NCBI GenBank assembly: GCA_964502145.1
Contig: CAZCVI010000002.1
Span: 124,001-188,000, forward strand
DNA: 64,000 bases
Source of the DNA: CAZCVI01 sp964502145
GTDB lineage: Bacteria; Acidobacteriota; Aminicenantia; UBA2199
Direction of reading: 5' to 3'
The notes beneath the pieces are model-generated. The model did no database searches. It saw only the letters and a program-made list of their open reading frames with translations, and was not told the DNA's origin. A program made the position numbers and the translations under genes. How positions within the stretch are numbered: position 1 is the stretch's first letter; the number at the start of each line of letters is the position of its first letter. This document shows, piece by piece, positions 16,007 through 23,943 of the stretch.

Positions 16007-16481
16007 TTGGGTCATCCCCCTTTTGTCTCATAAGCTCATATAAAAAGAAGGCATCCCTTTTATCTTCAGATCGAAGAGTATCTTTTTTTAGTTTGAAAAG
16101 AGTCTGCGCTGTGGCCACATTTATTGGAATTTCATCAAAAGTCATAATCTCATATTCCAGATCATCATATGTCGCAAACTCTCCTAATCTGGCCATAATA
16201 TCTATATAAAACCCATCTGGAGCGCCATATCGAATTACTGAATACTGATTTAATTCCTCAAAGGTAATATCAAAGATACATTCATCTTGAAAAACGTCAT
16301 CTAGTGCTTTTTGAAGCTTCTTGATATTTTCGGAATTCATTTTTACAAATATATCAATATCCTGAGTAAGACGAGGTAAACCATGGAGAATAACTGCAAA
16401 TCCTCCGATTAGGATGTAGTCCACCTTTTCTTTACCTAGAGCTTTAAGTACTTTCAAAAATTTCTCGAATAATTCTGTCAT
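15987..16481 (-). CDS. Orphan nucleotidyltransferase (AbiEii/DUF6036-like)
   Basis: This 164-aa protein carries a minimal nucleotidyltransferase signature: YILIGGFAVILHG with the GG turn, LTQDIDIFV supplying the paired acidic residues, and IDIMARLGEF with a possible third acidic residue. The C-terminal TLFKLKKDTLRSEDKRDAFFLYELM resembles the K-x-x-R-x-K-D segment seen in AbiEii- and DUF6036-like proteins. Those families modify tRNA or proteins by nucleotide transfer, often as toxins or antitoxins. An AGGA ribosome site precedes the ATG by 8 nt. The gene is followed by an overlapping small gene. The substrate is unknown. Confidence 0.85.
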   Translation of the reverse strand: MTELFEKFLKVLKALGKEKVDYILIGGFAVILHGLPRLTQDIDIFVKMNSENIKKLQKALDDVFQDECIFDITFEELNQYSVIRYGAPDGFYIDIMARLGEFATYDDLEYEIMTFDEIPINVATAQTLFKLKKDTLRSEDKRDAFFLYELMRQKGDDPNGNSKV

Positions 16482-16586
16482 CTTTATTATCCTTATAGAA
16501 GATTTATAACAGATAAGAAATGAAAAATCAATCCCCAGCTTCCCAAGGTTGACCGCTGGTGGTAAAAAAATTATTTTTAATCCATT

Positions 16587-19151
16587 TTAATCCACGGTAA
16601 TTGACTTGCTGACGTTTTTGGGGACGTCGGGGTGGACGCCGTGGTTTTCCACGTGGCATTTGTTGAGGTATTTCATCTTGGTCACGGACATTTTCATGGC
16701 CAATAATTGTAATACCAGTGCAGCCACAAAAACGAAAATCTGGCGGTCGCCGGTTTTGGGTAGTTCGATATATTGGGAGTAGTATTTTTCAAAACCCGAG
16801 GGTTTGCCTGCCACTGCTTTTCTTAGTTCGTCGTCGTCCTCGGCAATCAGGATGATGTCGGCGCCACGTATTTTATGGGTGTGAATCTGGGTGATCGTGA
16901 TGCGTTTGTCCCGTTCATCTGGCGGGCATAAAAAGATCAACGGGTAAGTGGAGAAATAGGATTCCACAGAAATGGTATTGCGATAATCTTCCAGTATTTC
17001 GCGGAGGCGTAATTTATCGTTGCCGTTAGCGTGGGCCAGGGAGTCCAGCGGTACCTGGTCATCCAAACGCTGCAATTTGAAACTCTTGGCGATATTGAGA
17101 AATTCATAGATGGCTGGTCGGCTGGAAGGGTCCATTTCCAAATATTGCATGATTTTTTCAAAGGATTCCAACATATCGGTATGCAGGTGTTCCATATCGC
17201 GGAGCGAGAAAATAGTATTTTTACCCAGGATCGTATTGGGCCCATGTTTGAATTCTGCCGCGTCATATCCTTCCGTGTGGTTGAGTACTACTTCCCTGAT
17301 CTTTAGTGCCCCCTCTTTGGAAAGCCCTTCCATGGAGGTGCCCAGAATATGCAGGGAGGGTCTTAAGAATATCTTTAATGCCAGAGTGCTGATTTCATGG
17401 TCGGTGTGGGCCAGAGTAAAGTCCATATAATACTTGATTTTGGCCATTTTTTTGCAAACCGTGGCCTCATTTTCTTTAATACTGGCGGCCAAGATATAAA
17501 ACAGGGCGATCTGGCTGATAAAAGATTTGGTAGCAGCCACGGCGATTTCTGGACCGCACATGACGGGCAGGTAAAAATCCGATTTCTCTTGTGGCAGGGT
17601 GGAATTCTCATTGTTGACAATGGAGAAAAGCAAAATTTTTTTATCGTACATTTTGCGGATATCATTGAAGATGTCTACGAGGTCCTTGGTTTCACCGGAT
17701 TGACTGACGCCAATTACCATATCTTTCTCGGACAGTGATTGGAGGTAAAGTGAACGGAACATGCCGGGTATGGCAGGAATAATGGGAATACTGGCCATGG
17801 TGTTAAAAAAATACCCGCCTACCAGCGCGGCGTGGGCAGAAGTGCCGGAAGCAACAACAAAAATTCGGCTACCGTTGGTAGCAATCTTTTTAAAGAAGTC
17901 GATCACCTGGTTTTTGAAACGAATGATCATCCGTTTCTTTTTCCAGATGAGCATCAGGTCCAGAATAAACAGTTCGGGGAAGTAACTTTCATTGATGCCC
18001 AGTATCTCGTTTAATAGGGCCGCTTCTTCTGAAGTAAAACCATGGGATTGAAAGCGTTTGCGGATATGGTGGTTGTTTTTGAAGATGTCAGCGGACACGG
18101 TTTTGAACGTTTCGCTGGCCAGGATGGTTTCGAATTCTGTTTTCAGGCGGGGCAGATCGAAAATGTCGTAGAGTTTCAGCAGAGTGTAGAGCAGTTCGCG
18201 ACAACTGTCCAATTTATTTTCGAAGACCTCGAAAAAGGGTTTTTCTTCTTCATCGTTAAAGTAGTATTTGACCAATTGATCGATATTCTGGGAGGCGGTG
18301 AAAATTTCTTGTTCCATGAAGTAGTGGTATTTGGGGGCGAGGGCGATATCGGAGATATTGAGGCGGCTACGGGTGAGGGCCGGGGTAAATTCCTGGTTGT
18401 CGGTCAGCCCGAAGACGCGGTAGGAGGTGCTGGTGAAGTACATGCCCTGACCTTCGGTCAGAGGGATGAGGAACCGGGTTTTAGCGAGTATAGAGGTAAG
18501 GTCAGAACTGACCACGATAAATTCACCTCCGGCATCCTGGCCTTTGCCCGCGTAGAGCGAGGAACCCGATTTAATGGCAAATATGCCGGTAATATCCGGG
18601 GCGGTAATGCAAGCGGCATAGGAACCATCGGCCATTTCGCCAGCTTTACGGATGGCTTGCATGAATAGGTTGACGCGTTCTTTTTCGCTGGTGTTTTTGC
18701 CAGGAGAATCGGCGATTAAGCGGGCATAGAAGTGTTCTATCAGGTGTACGAGCATTTCGCCGTCGTTATCTGACACGACTTGGTGTCCGGTTTCGAGTAA
18801 GAACTCTTTGAGGGAATCGGTATTGGAGAGGTTGCCGTTATGGCCGCCCACGAGGTGGGTTTTGCAATTAACGTCGTGGGGTTGGGCGTTTTCGTCGGTG
18901 ACGGAGCCGTAGGTAGCCCAGCGTACTTGGCCGATGAAGCGAATACCGGACATTTTGTCCATTTCCAGGTCGATGGTGACGCGGGAGGGGGCGCCGACTT
19001 TTTTCTTTAATTGGATGGTGCCGTCTTTTTTAATGAATGCACCGCCGGTGGAATCATAGCCCCGGTACTCTAATTTTTTCAATAAAAAAACACCCTCATT
19101 GCCGAGGTTTTCATTGTGTTTACCATATATAATCGAAACTATTCCGCACAT
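16587..19151 (-). CDS. glmS: Enlarged glutamine-fructose-6-phosphate aminotransferase (GlmS-like)
   Basis: The 854-aa protein begins MCGIVSI with the Ntn catalytic Cys2, and has RWATYG and GGHNGNLSN of the class II glutaminase domain. Two SIS domains follow: the first with GTSAHAALVGGYFF and SQSGETKD (from about residue 425), the second with LGTSMEGLSKEGALKIREV and AAEFKHGPN. The C-terminus, DVPKNVSKSITVD, matches the GlmS tail. GlmS makes glucosamine-6-phosphate for cell-wall sugars. Usual GlmS is about 600 residues. The surplus is an alpha-helical insert of about 130 residues before SIS1 and expansions in the C-terminal third. A Shine-Dalgarno AAAGGAGA precedes the ATG. No glmS ribozyme is recognisable in the short leader. 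A diverged relative with another sugar substrate is possible. Confidence 0.82.
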   Translation of the reverse strand: MCGIVSIIYGKHNENLGNEGVFLLKKLEYRGYDSTGGAFIKKDGTIQLKKKVGAPSRVTIDLEMDKMSGIRFIGQVRWATYGSVTDENAQPHDVNCKTHLVGGHNGNLSNTDSLKEFLLETGHQVVSDNDGEMLVHLIEHFYARLIADSPGKNTSEKERVNLFMQAIRKAGEMADGSYAACITAPDITGIFAIKSGSSLYAGKGQDAGGEFIVVSSDLTSILAKTRFLIPLTEGQGMYFTSTSYRVFGLTDNQEFTPALTRSRLNISDIALAPKYHYFMEQEIFTASQNIDQLVKYYFNDEEEKPFFEVFENKLDSCRELLYTLLKLYDIFDLPRLKTEFETILASETFKTVSADIFKNNHHIRKRFQSHGFTSEEAALLNEILGINESYFPELFILDLMLIWKKKRMIIRFKNQVIDFFKKIATNGSRIFVVASGTSAHAALVGGYFFNTMASIPIIPAIPGMFRSLYLQSLSEKDMVIGVSQSGETKDLVDIFNDIRKMYDKKILLFSIVNNENSTLPQEKSDFYLPVMCGPEIAVAATKSFISQIALFYILAASIKENEATVCKKMAKIKYYMDFTLAHTDHEISTLALKIFLRPSLHILGTSMEGLSKEGALKIREVVLNHTEGYDAAEFKHGPNTILGKNTIFSLRDMEHLHTDMLESFEKIMQYLEMDPSSRPAIYEFLNIAKSFKLQRLDDQVPLDSLAHANGNDKLRLREILEDYRNTISVESYFSTYPLIFLCPPDERDKRITITQIHTHKIRGADIILIAEDDDELRKAVAGKPSGFEKYYSQYIELPKTGDRQIFVFVAALVLQLLAMKMSVTKMKYLNKCHVENHGVHPDVPKNVSKSITVD

Positions 19152-19181
19152 GTGAATCTCCTTTTTTACTGTGAAAGTATT

Positions 19182-19210
19182 ATTGTACCAGTAAATGATG
19201 TTATTGAAAA
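19182..19210 (-). promoter_or_regulatory. Putative promoter of glmS
   Basis: On the minus strand TTTTCA (19205-19210) and TACAAT (19182-19187) are 17 nt apart, about 30 nt before the start codon at 19151. Confidence 0.4.
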
Positions 19211-19248
19211 GAGTTATTCTTAAAAGAGTACTTACTGGATATACGGTA

Positions 19249-20343
19249 CTATCTGGGTAAATTTAGCGTGAATGACATTTCTGCCAGTTCTTCGCCATTG
19301 ATGATGATGGAAATCTTATGCTGGCCGGGGTAGTGTTTGCGGGTGGAGTAGTCTTGGAAGGAGTGTTTGCGTTTGAAGGGGTGAGTGCCGGGTAGGTAGG
19401 TGTTTTCGGTGATTTTGAAGACTTTTTTGGATAATTTGCCATTGGCTTTCATAAAATAGAGGCCGTATTCAAGGCGGACGTTACTTTCTGTTTTTTCTGT
19501 TAGGATTAGATCGAAGGAGAAGGTGAGGGGTTCGCCGATGGCGAGGATTTCTTGATCCAGTTTGAGGTTTTCCACGTTCATTTGGGTGGTAGTGCCGAAG
19601 CCGAAGAATTTCATGGCTCGTTTATTGCCCGCTTTCATCATGGAGCGACAGGCGTGTTTGATGATGGCGTCGGTGTTTTTATTATGGCCGTACCATTTTT
19701 CACTGATATCTAAGAGCAGTTCGGGGTTATCTTTGGAGATATCGTTGAGGTTATTGGCGACACTGCGACGTACATCTTCGGAGGGGTCATTTTTTAATTT
19801 TTCCAAGATGGGTAGGATTGGGGCGGGATCTTTCTTGAATTTGGGTAAAGCCATCGCCCAGGGGAGCCGTGGTCGGCAGCCTTCGCTGGCGAGGCGGCGC
19901 ACACGGGGATTCTCATTGGTGGCAAAAGCCAACATGTAACCCAGTGCTTTCTTGGGGTCGCGATCTAAAAATGGGCGGACGGCAAATTCGGAAGAGGAAT
20001 AACCGGTGAATACTTCAAGCGCTTGAAAAGACAGGTCCCACTCTTCTTCCATGCCGTACAGTTCCACAAAATCGGGTAATGACATGGCTTCAAAGCCTTT
20101 TACATAAGGTGCGGCTTCTTTTAGAATTGCGACTGCTTGCATGTAGGATGGGGGGAGGGTGTGGTGTAAGCATTGGGTGGTGTGGCGCATTTTTGCTTTT
20201 AATTCCAACGCTTCCCAGCCGGGATAGTGGATCAGTTCAAGAAACCGCTCCTTATCAAATGGGGGGTAGAACCGTTTCATAATATCTGCCATTGCATTCA
20301 TAGAATCTTGGGTGAAAAAGATTTTCTTTAATTGTTCAGCCAT
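19249..20343 (-). CDS. AlkC-like DNA alkylation repair glycosylase with Ig-like tail
   Basis: The ATG at 20343 is preceded by AAAAAGGAG and is preferred to an upstream start at 20379. The 364-aa product consists of HEAT-like helical repeats (about 1-245; repeat phrases such as ENPRVRRLASEGCRPRLPW and DPSEDVRRSVANNLNDIS). A beta-sandwich domain follows (about 255-364, ending HKISIIINGEELAEMSFTLNL). Such a HEAT plus Ig-like layout is that of AlkC, a non-base-flipping glycosylase removing N3-alkyl bases. The gene follows a MutY/MIG-like glycosylase gene after 50 nt on the same strand, so the two may form a small DNA-repair operon. Confidence 0.82.
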   Translation of the reverse strand: MAEQLKKIFFTQDSMNAMADIMKRFYPPFDKERFLELIHYPGWEALELKAKMRHTTQCLHHTLPPSYMQAVAILKEAAPYVKGFEAMSLPDFVELYGMEEEWDLSFQALEVFTGYSSSEFAVRPFLDRDPKKALGYMLAFATNENPRVRRLASEGCRPRLPWAMALPKFKKDPAPILPILEKLKNDPSEDVRRSVANNLNDISKDNPELLLDISEKWYGHNKNTDAIIKHACRSMMKAGNKRAMKFFGFGTTTQMNVENLKLDQEILAIGEPLTFSFDLILTEKTESNVRLEYGLYFMKANGKLSKKVFKITENTYLPGTHPFKRKHSFQDYSTRKHYPGQHKISIIINGEELAEMSFTLNLPR

Positions 20344-20393
20344 ATTTAAAAACTCCTTTTTTTTAATCTGTATCATCATTTTAATCTGTGTAA

Positions 20394-21047
20394 TCAGTGG
20401 ACTTTTTTTTCAATCTTTTTTGTATGTTTTCCTTGGCATGAGGATTTAAGCAGACAATGGCGGCAATCCGGTGTTTGGGGTTTGCAGATTTTATGGGTGA
20501 AATCGAGGATGGCAAAGAGGAACGTACCGGGTTCTTTGGTGTTGAAGAGTTCTTTGGCCAAGTGGATGATTTGTTTTTTACGGGGGATGTCGCCGGTTAG
20601 GTTTAGGCCGTGGTAACGATTAATGAAGCGGGCGATGTTGCTGTCTATGGCGTGTTCGGGTTTGTTGAAGCAGATGGACAGAATAGCGCCGGCAGTGTAG
20701 TGGCCAATACCGGGGATTTTTAATAAATCGCGGCGGATGTCGGGGAATTCACCGTCGAATTGTTCCACCACATATTGGGCGGCTTCGATGAGCTGGGTAC
20801 TGCGGCAGTGGAGACCGAGATGTTCGGTAACGCTTTTGATTTCGGTTTCGTTAGCATAGGCGAGGGCTTCGACCACGGGGTATTTTTGGATGAAGGCTTG
20901 GTAAATAGTAGCGGCTTGTTCAGCACGGGTGCGGCGTAACAGGAATTCGGCAATCATGATGAAATAGGGGTTACTATAATTCCGCCAGGGGAACTCTCTT
21001 CTGTGTTTGGCAAACCAGTTGAATATTTTACGATGCATGTTAATCAT
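20394..21047 (-). CDS. HhH-GPD DNA glycosylase, MutY/MIG-like with iron-sulfur cluster
   Basis: The 217-aa protein shows the MutY/EndoIII superfamily plan: EFPWRNYSNPYFIMIAEFLLRRTRAEQ, the helix-hairpin-helix LKIPGIGHYTAGAI, the catalytic Asp in AIDSNIARFINRY, and a CX6CX2CX5C 4Fe-4S loop (CKPQTPDCRHCLLKSSC). The LLRRT phrase resembles thermophile G/T-mismatch glycosylase MIG more than MutY, which has MLQQT. The MutY C-terminal NUDIX-like domain is absent. The Tyr in GHYT occurs in both MIG and many MutYs, so adenine against thymine specificity is open. Confidence 0.87.
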   Translation of the reverse strand: MINMHRKIFNWFAKHRREFPWRNYSNPYFIMIAEFLLRRTRAEQAATIYQAFIQKYPVVEALAYANETEIKSVTEHLGLHCRSTQLIEAAQYVVEQFDGEFPDIRRDLLKIPGIGHYTAGAILSICFNKPEHAIDSNIARFINRYHGLNLTGDIPRKKQIIHLAKELFNTKEPGTFLFAILDFTHKICKPQTPDCRHCLLKSSCQGKHTKKIEKKVH

Positions 21048-21161
21048 AGAAATAGGGTTCGCTGCTGCTTTTTTGGGTTATCATGCGAGTATTTTAAAGG
21101 AAAGCAGCCAAAAAAGCAAGGGAATTAATAATTCTGGATTTACCTTCTATTTGTTTTCCTC

Positions 21162-21190
21162 TTGACTTTACGGGGAATTATCTTTATAGT
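21162..21190 (+). promoter_or_regulatory. Promoter of the SPASM/radical SAM gene
   Basis: TTGACT (21162-21167) and TATAGT (21185-21190) are 17 nt apart, with a 35-nt leader to the chosen ATG at 21226. Confidence 0.65.
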
Positions 21191-21225
21191 TTCTTTTGAT
21201 AAATAATTTTAATGAAGGATATGAC

Positions 21226-22584
21226 ATGCCTGAAACAAATAATGAACCAAGATTCACGTGCGATTGGATTTTTAATATACTGGTGGTCTTAAGCGACGGG
21301 AAAGTGGTGTGCGGGTGCGCGGACCCTTATGGTCAGAGACCTCTGGGCCATTTACAGGAAAAGGGAATCTACGAGATTTGGAATTCTGAGCCAGTGAAAC
21401 AAATCCGCCGGGATTTGAACGCGGGACATGCCGATTTCTGCGGTCCCTGCGGTTTGAAACGGTTCCTCAAAGAAAACGAAACGCTACCACAAGCACCGGA
21501 ACACCTGGACGTATTACCCCGACTATTTTTGGAACCGACGGTGTTATGCAACCTGAACTGCTTCAAAGCGGTGTGCAGCAAAGAAGCGGATATCTTAAAA
21601 TCGCGCACACGGACTATTTTTCCGGTTGAAGAATTTAAAAGTCTTTTAGATCAAGTGTGGGAGAAACTGATCCGCTTGGATTTTTTTAACTACGGCGACC
21701 CTTTTGTTCATCCACAAGCGGCGGAAATGATGGCTTATATTAAAGAAAAATACAGGCATATCTATCTGTATGTGAGTACGAACGGATTGATGCTGGATGA
21801 AGAGAAAATAAAAATTCTGGCGGCTTCGGGGGTGGATGAGATTACATTTTCGGTGGATGGGGTAGATCAGGAATCGTATGGTCACTACCGACAGGGCGGG
21901 GATTTTAATAAAGTGCTGGGGCTGATGGCCAAAATGGTAGCGGAGCGAAATAAAATAGGTCGCGAAGTGCCTTTTATTAACTGGCGTTATATTCTGTTTA
22001 ATTGGAACGATTCCGTTGCGCAGATGAAACGGGCGAAAAAACTGGCGGCCAAAATCGGCGTCGATCGTTTTACCTGGGAAATCACGGATCACCCAGTAGA
22101 AGGGAAATCGGAAAAATACCAGATCGGCACGGAGGCATGGAAAAAGATATATTATGAAATCTGGGATACGAGCCAAATTGGCAACGTGGTGAAAAAGAAT
22201 CGTTTCATGGCAAAAATAAAGGTCTTGTCTGGACGGGTGGATATGGCGGTTGGGGGTGACGCTGTGAATGTCCGGGTGCAAGTGAAAAACAAGGGGGGCG
22301 CACTGTGGCGGAAAGTAACGTGGTCGGGTCGTAGACTGGTTCGCCTGGGCGCACAATGGTATGACAGGGATAAAAAACTGCTGGACCTGAATTATGCACG
22401 GGTGTTTTTAAATAAAGACTTGGGTTATCGGAAAAAAGATATCTTAACGATCACGTTACCGCCATTATCGCAACCTGGGGAGTATTTTCTGAAGTTTGAT
22501 ATGGTTTCGGAGGGCAATGATTGGTTTGAAAACGGGGGCTCGCCAGTGGTGTGGGTGCCGTTTAGGGTTTATGCGGGGGGGTAA
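21226..22584 (+). CDS. Radical SAM protein with N-terminal SPASM-like and C-terminal beta domain
   Basis: The ATG at 21226 has GAAGGA 6 nt upstream and is preferred to a TTG at 21196. The 452-aa product begins with a SPASM-like segment (DGKVVCGCADPYGQRPLGHL, IYEIWNSEPV, then FCGPC; about 5-85). The radical SAM core follows (about 100-340) with EPTVLCNLNCFKAVCSK, a CX3CX4C spacing where CX3CX2C is usual, and FFNYGDPFVHP, YVSTNGLML and ITFSVDGVDQESY. Residues from about 350 form a beta-sandwich-like domain (VQVKNKGGALW, GEYFLKFDMVSEGNDWF) of the type seen in cell-surface glycan genes. Function is unknown; SPASM normally lies C-terminal to the core. Confidence 0.8.
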   Translation: MPETNNEPRFTCDWIFNILVVLSDGKVVCGCADPYGQRPLGHLQEKGIYEIWNSEPVKQIRRDLNAGHADFCGPCGLKRFLKENETLPQAPEHLDVLPRLFLEPTVLCNLNCFKAVCSKEADILKSRTRTIFPVEEFKSLLDQVWEKLIRLDFFNYGDPFVHPQAAEMMAYIKEKYRHIYLYVSTNGLMLDEEKIKILAASGVDEITFSVDGVDQESYGHYRQGGDFNKVLGLMAKMVAERNKIGREVPFINWRYILFNWNDSVAQMKRAKKLAAKIGVDRFTWEITDHPVEGKSEKYQIGTEAWKKIYYEIWDTSQIGNVVKKNRFMAKIKVLSGRVDMAVGGDAVNVRVQVKNKGGALWRKVTWSGRRLVRLGAQWYDRDKKLLDLNYARVFLNKDLGYRKKDILTITLPPLSQPGEYFLKFDMVSEGNDWFENGGSPVVWVPFRVYAGG

Positions 22585-22637
22585 TGGGAGGAATGGGAAG
22601 TATGGGAATTATGGGAGTTATGGGAAGAATGGGATAT
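22584..22637 (+). repeat. Six 9-bp tandem repeats (ATGGGA-N3) just after a stop codon
   Basis: ATGGGAGGA, ATGGGAAGT, ATGGGAATT, ATGGGAGTT, ATGGGAAGA and ATGGGATAT follow without gaps, beginning on the last base of the preceding TAA. The complement of the unit (AATTCCCAT) is the repeat found inside two NRPS adenylation domains at 33205 and 47473. Confidence 0.9.
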
Positions 22638-22679
22638 TTAGAACTATTTCTGAAAACACTGAATTTTATTAAAATAAGC

Positions 22680-22708
22680 TTGTAAGATTTTTAAATATTT
22701 TATATGAT
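22680..22708 (+). promoter_or_regulatory. Putative promoter of the SDR gene
   Basis: TTGTAA (22680-22685) and TATGAT (22703-22708) are 17 nt apart, 30 nt before the ATG at 22739. Confidence 0.45.
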
Positions 22709-22738
22709 ATCAGGGTAAATAATGAATTGGAGGTTGTT

Positions 22739-23530
22739 ATGGATTTAAAAATTAAAGGAAAAGTGGCGGTAGTCACGGCTTGCAGTAAGGGGTTGGGTTT
22801 TGCTGTGGCTGAAGCTCTGGCTGCAGAAGGGGTGAACCTGGCGATTTGTTCGCGGAATAAAGAAAAAATCGCGGAAGTGGCCGATTACCTGCGTGCGATG
22901 TATGAAGTAGACGTGCTGCACGATGTCTGCGATGTGACGGATAATGAGGGTATTGTGGCTTTTAAAGAGAAGGTGATCGAGCGTTTTAAAACCTGCGATA
23001 TTCTGTTTACGAATGCGGGCGGCCCGAAACCAGGGAAAATTGAGGATTTTACAGGCGCGGATTTTAAAAAAGCCATTGATTTGAATCTGATGAGCACGAT
23101 TAATTTGATATATGCTTTTTTGCCTTATATGAAACAACAAAAGTGGGGCCGGATCTTGGCTTTGACTTCTATCTCGGTGAAACAACCAATTCCAACGCTG
23201 GTGCTTTCCAATGTATCGCGGGCTGGGGTGGTGGCGTTTATCAAGAGTTTGGCCCGGGAAGTGGCACCCCTTAATATCACGGCCAATACAATCGCCCCGG
23301 GGTACTTGATGACGGAACGGGTGAAAGACCTCCTGGAAGTGAAAGCAAAAAACGAGGGGATTACCTACGAACAAGCCAGAACGGGAACAATTGAACTGAT
23401 CCCGGTACATAAAATCGGGGCACCCCAGGACCTGGGGGCATTATGCGCCTTCCTGGCCTCGGAACATGCTTCCTATATCACGGGGGGAACACATCTGATT
23501 GACGGGGGAATGTATGGTGGTTTGATGTGA
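22739..23530 (+). CDS. Short-chain dehydrogenase/reductase with atypical catalytic motif
   Basis: The ATG at 22739 follows GGAGG (5-nt spacing); an in-frame TTG at 22727 is unlikely. The 263-aa protein has the classical SDR length and fold: nucleotide-binding VVTACSKGLGFAVAEALA (usual TGxxxGxG replaced by TACSKGLG), NAGGPKPG, and a terminal ASYITGGTHLIDGGMYGG. At the active site the usual YxxxK is missing and reads PTLVLSNVSRAGV. This is characteristic of a FabG-like SDR subgroup known not to match the standard catalytic tetrad. Substrate and cofactor cannot be read from sequence. The stop codon lies 4 bp from the convergent tRNA gene. Confidence 0.87.
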   Translation: MDLKIKGKVAVVTACSKGLGFAVAEALAAEGVNLAICSRNKEKIAEVADYLRAMYEVDVLHDVCDVTDNEGIVAFKEKVIERFKTCDILFTNAGGPKPGKIEDFTGADFKKAIDLNLMSTINLIYAFLPYMKQQKWGRILALTSISVKQPIPTLVLSNVSRAGVVAFIKSLAREVAPLNITANTIAPGYLMTERVKDLLEVKAKNEGITYEQARTGTIELIPVHKIGAPQDLGALCAFLASEHASYITGGTHLIDGGMYGGLM

Positions 23531-23534
23531 CAAC

Positions 23535-23606
23535 AGCGGGCAACGGGGCTCGAACCCGTAGCATCCAGCTTGGGAAGCTGATACTCTACCATTGAGTTAT
23601 GCCCGC
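23535..23606 (-). tRNA. tRNA-Gly (anticodon CCC)
   Basis: On the minus strand the sequence folds as a 7-bp acceptor stem GCGGGCA/TGCCCGC, D stem ACTC/GAGT, anticodon stem TCAGC/GCTGG with loop TTCCCAA, variable loop ATGCT, and T stem ACGGG/CCCGT with loop TTCGAGC. The anticodon is CCC. The discriminator base is T, as usual for glycine, and no CCA is encoded. Confidence 0.95.
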
Positions 23607-23752
23607 ACTGTTGAAAAATAGTATTTTATAAAAAAAATCATTGAAATGCAATAGGTTCGCGCATTTTTTTTGCATTTTATTTTTTTAGAAAGGGTCTGCA
23701 AGAATAGATAGTGAAGGGAAGTGATTGTAGGGATGGTTCAAAATGGGTGTAT

Positions 23753-23811
23753 AAAAAAAAGGCAGGCTGACGAATGAACCATCGACTCATGTATTTCAAA
23801 CGTCAGTCTGC
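23753..23811 (-). terminator. Terminator-like hairpin downstream of cysC
   Basis: On the minus strand GCAGACTGACG (23801-23811) pairs with CGTCAGCCTGC (23762-23772) with one mismatch around a 28-nt loop, and is followed directly by a T-run (23753-23760). It would end a cysC transcript with a 3' region of about 180 nt. Nothing else is recognised between the tRNA and this site. Confidence 0.6.
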
Positions 23812-23831
23812 ATTTAACGGACTTTTATGTC

Positions 23832-23848
23832 GGTGTTACACTAACACC
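23832..23848. other. Short perfect inverted repeat
   Basis: GGTGTTA (23832-23838) and TAACACC (23842-23848) with a 3-nt loop, between cysC and its terminator. It may be part of the 3' untranslated structure. Confidence 0.4.
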
Positions 23849-23943
23849 ATGTTTTCATACCATATATTATATATAAAAATGGCGAATTTTCAATTTATTT
23901 TTTTTAATATATAATGTAAGAAAACTGTGAAGTACTTGAATAC

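Noticed and set aside
18042..18668. 208-codon plus-strand ORF opposite glmS
   Set aside because: Antisense shadow; no motif, no ribosome site.
19152..19248. glmS ribozyme
   Set aside because: The leader is under 100 nt, holds a standard promoter and ribosome site, and no ribozyme core is recognisable.
21646..22356. 236-codon minus-strand ORF opposite the radical SAM gene
   Set aside because: Antisense shadow; the plus-strand frame has clear domains, a promoter and a ribosome site.
22745..23410. 221-codon minus-strand ORF opposite the SDR gene
   Set aside because: Antisense shadow of a complete SDR; His/Arg-rich composition typical of reversed coding sequence.
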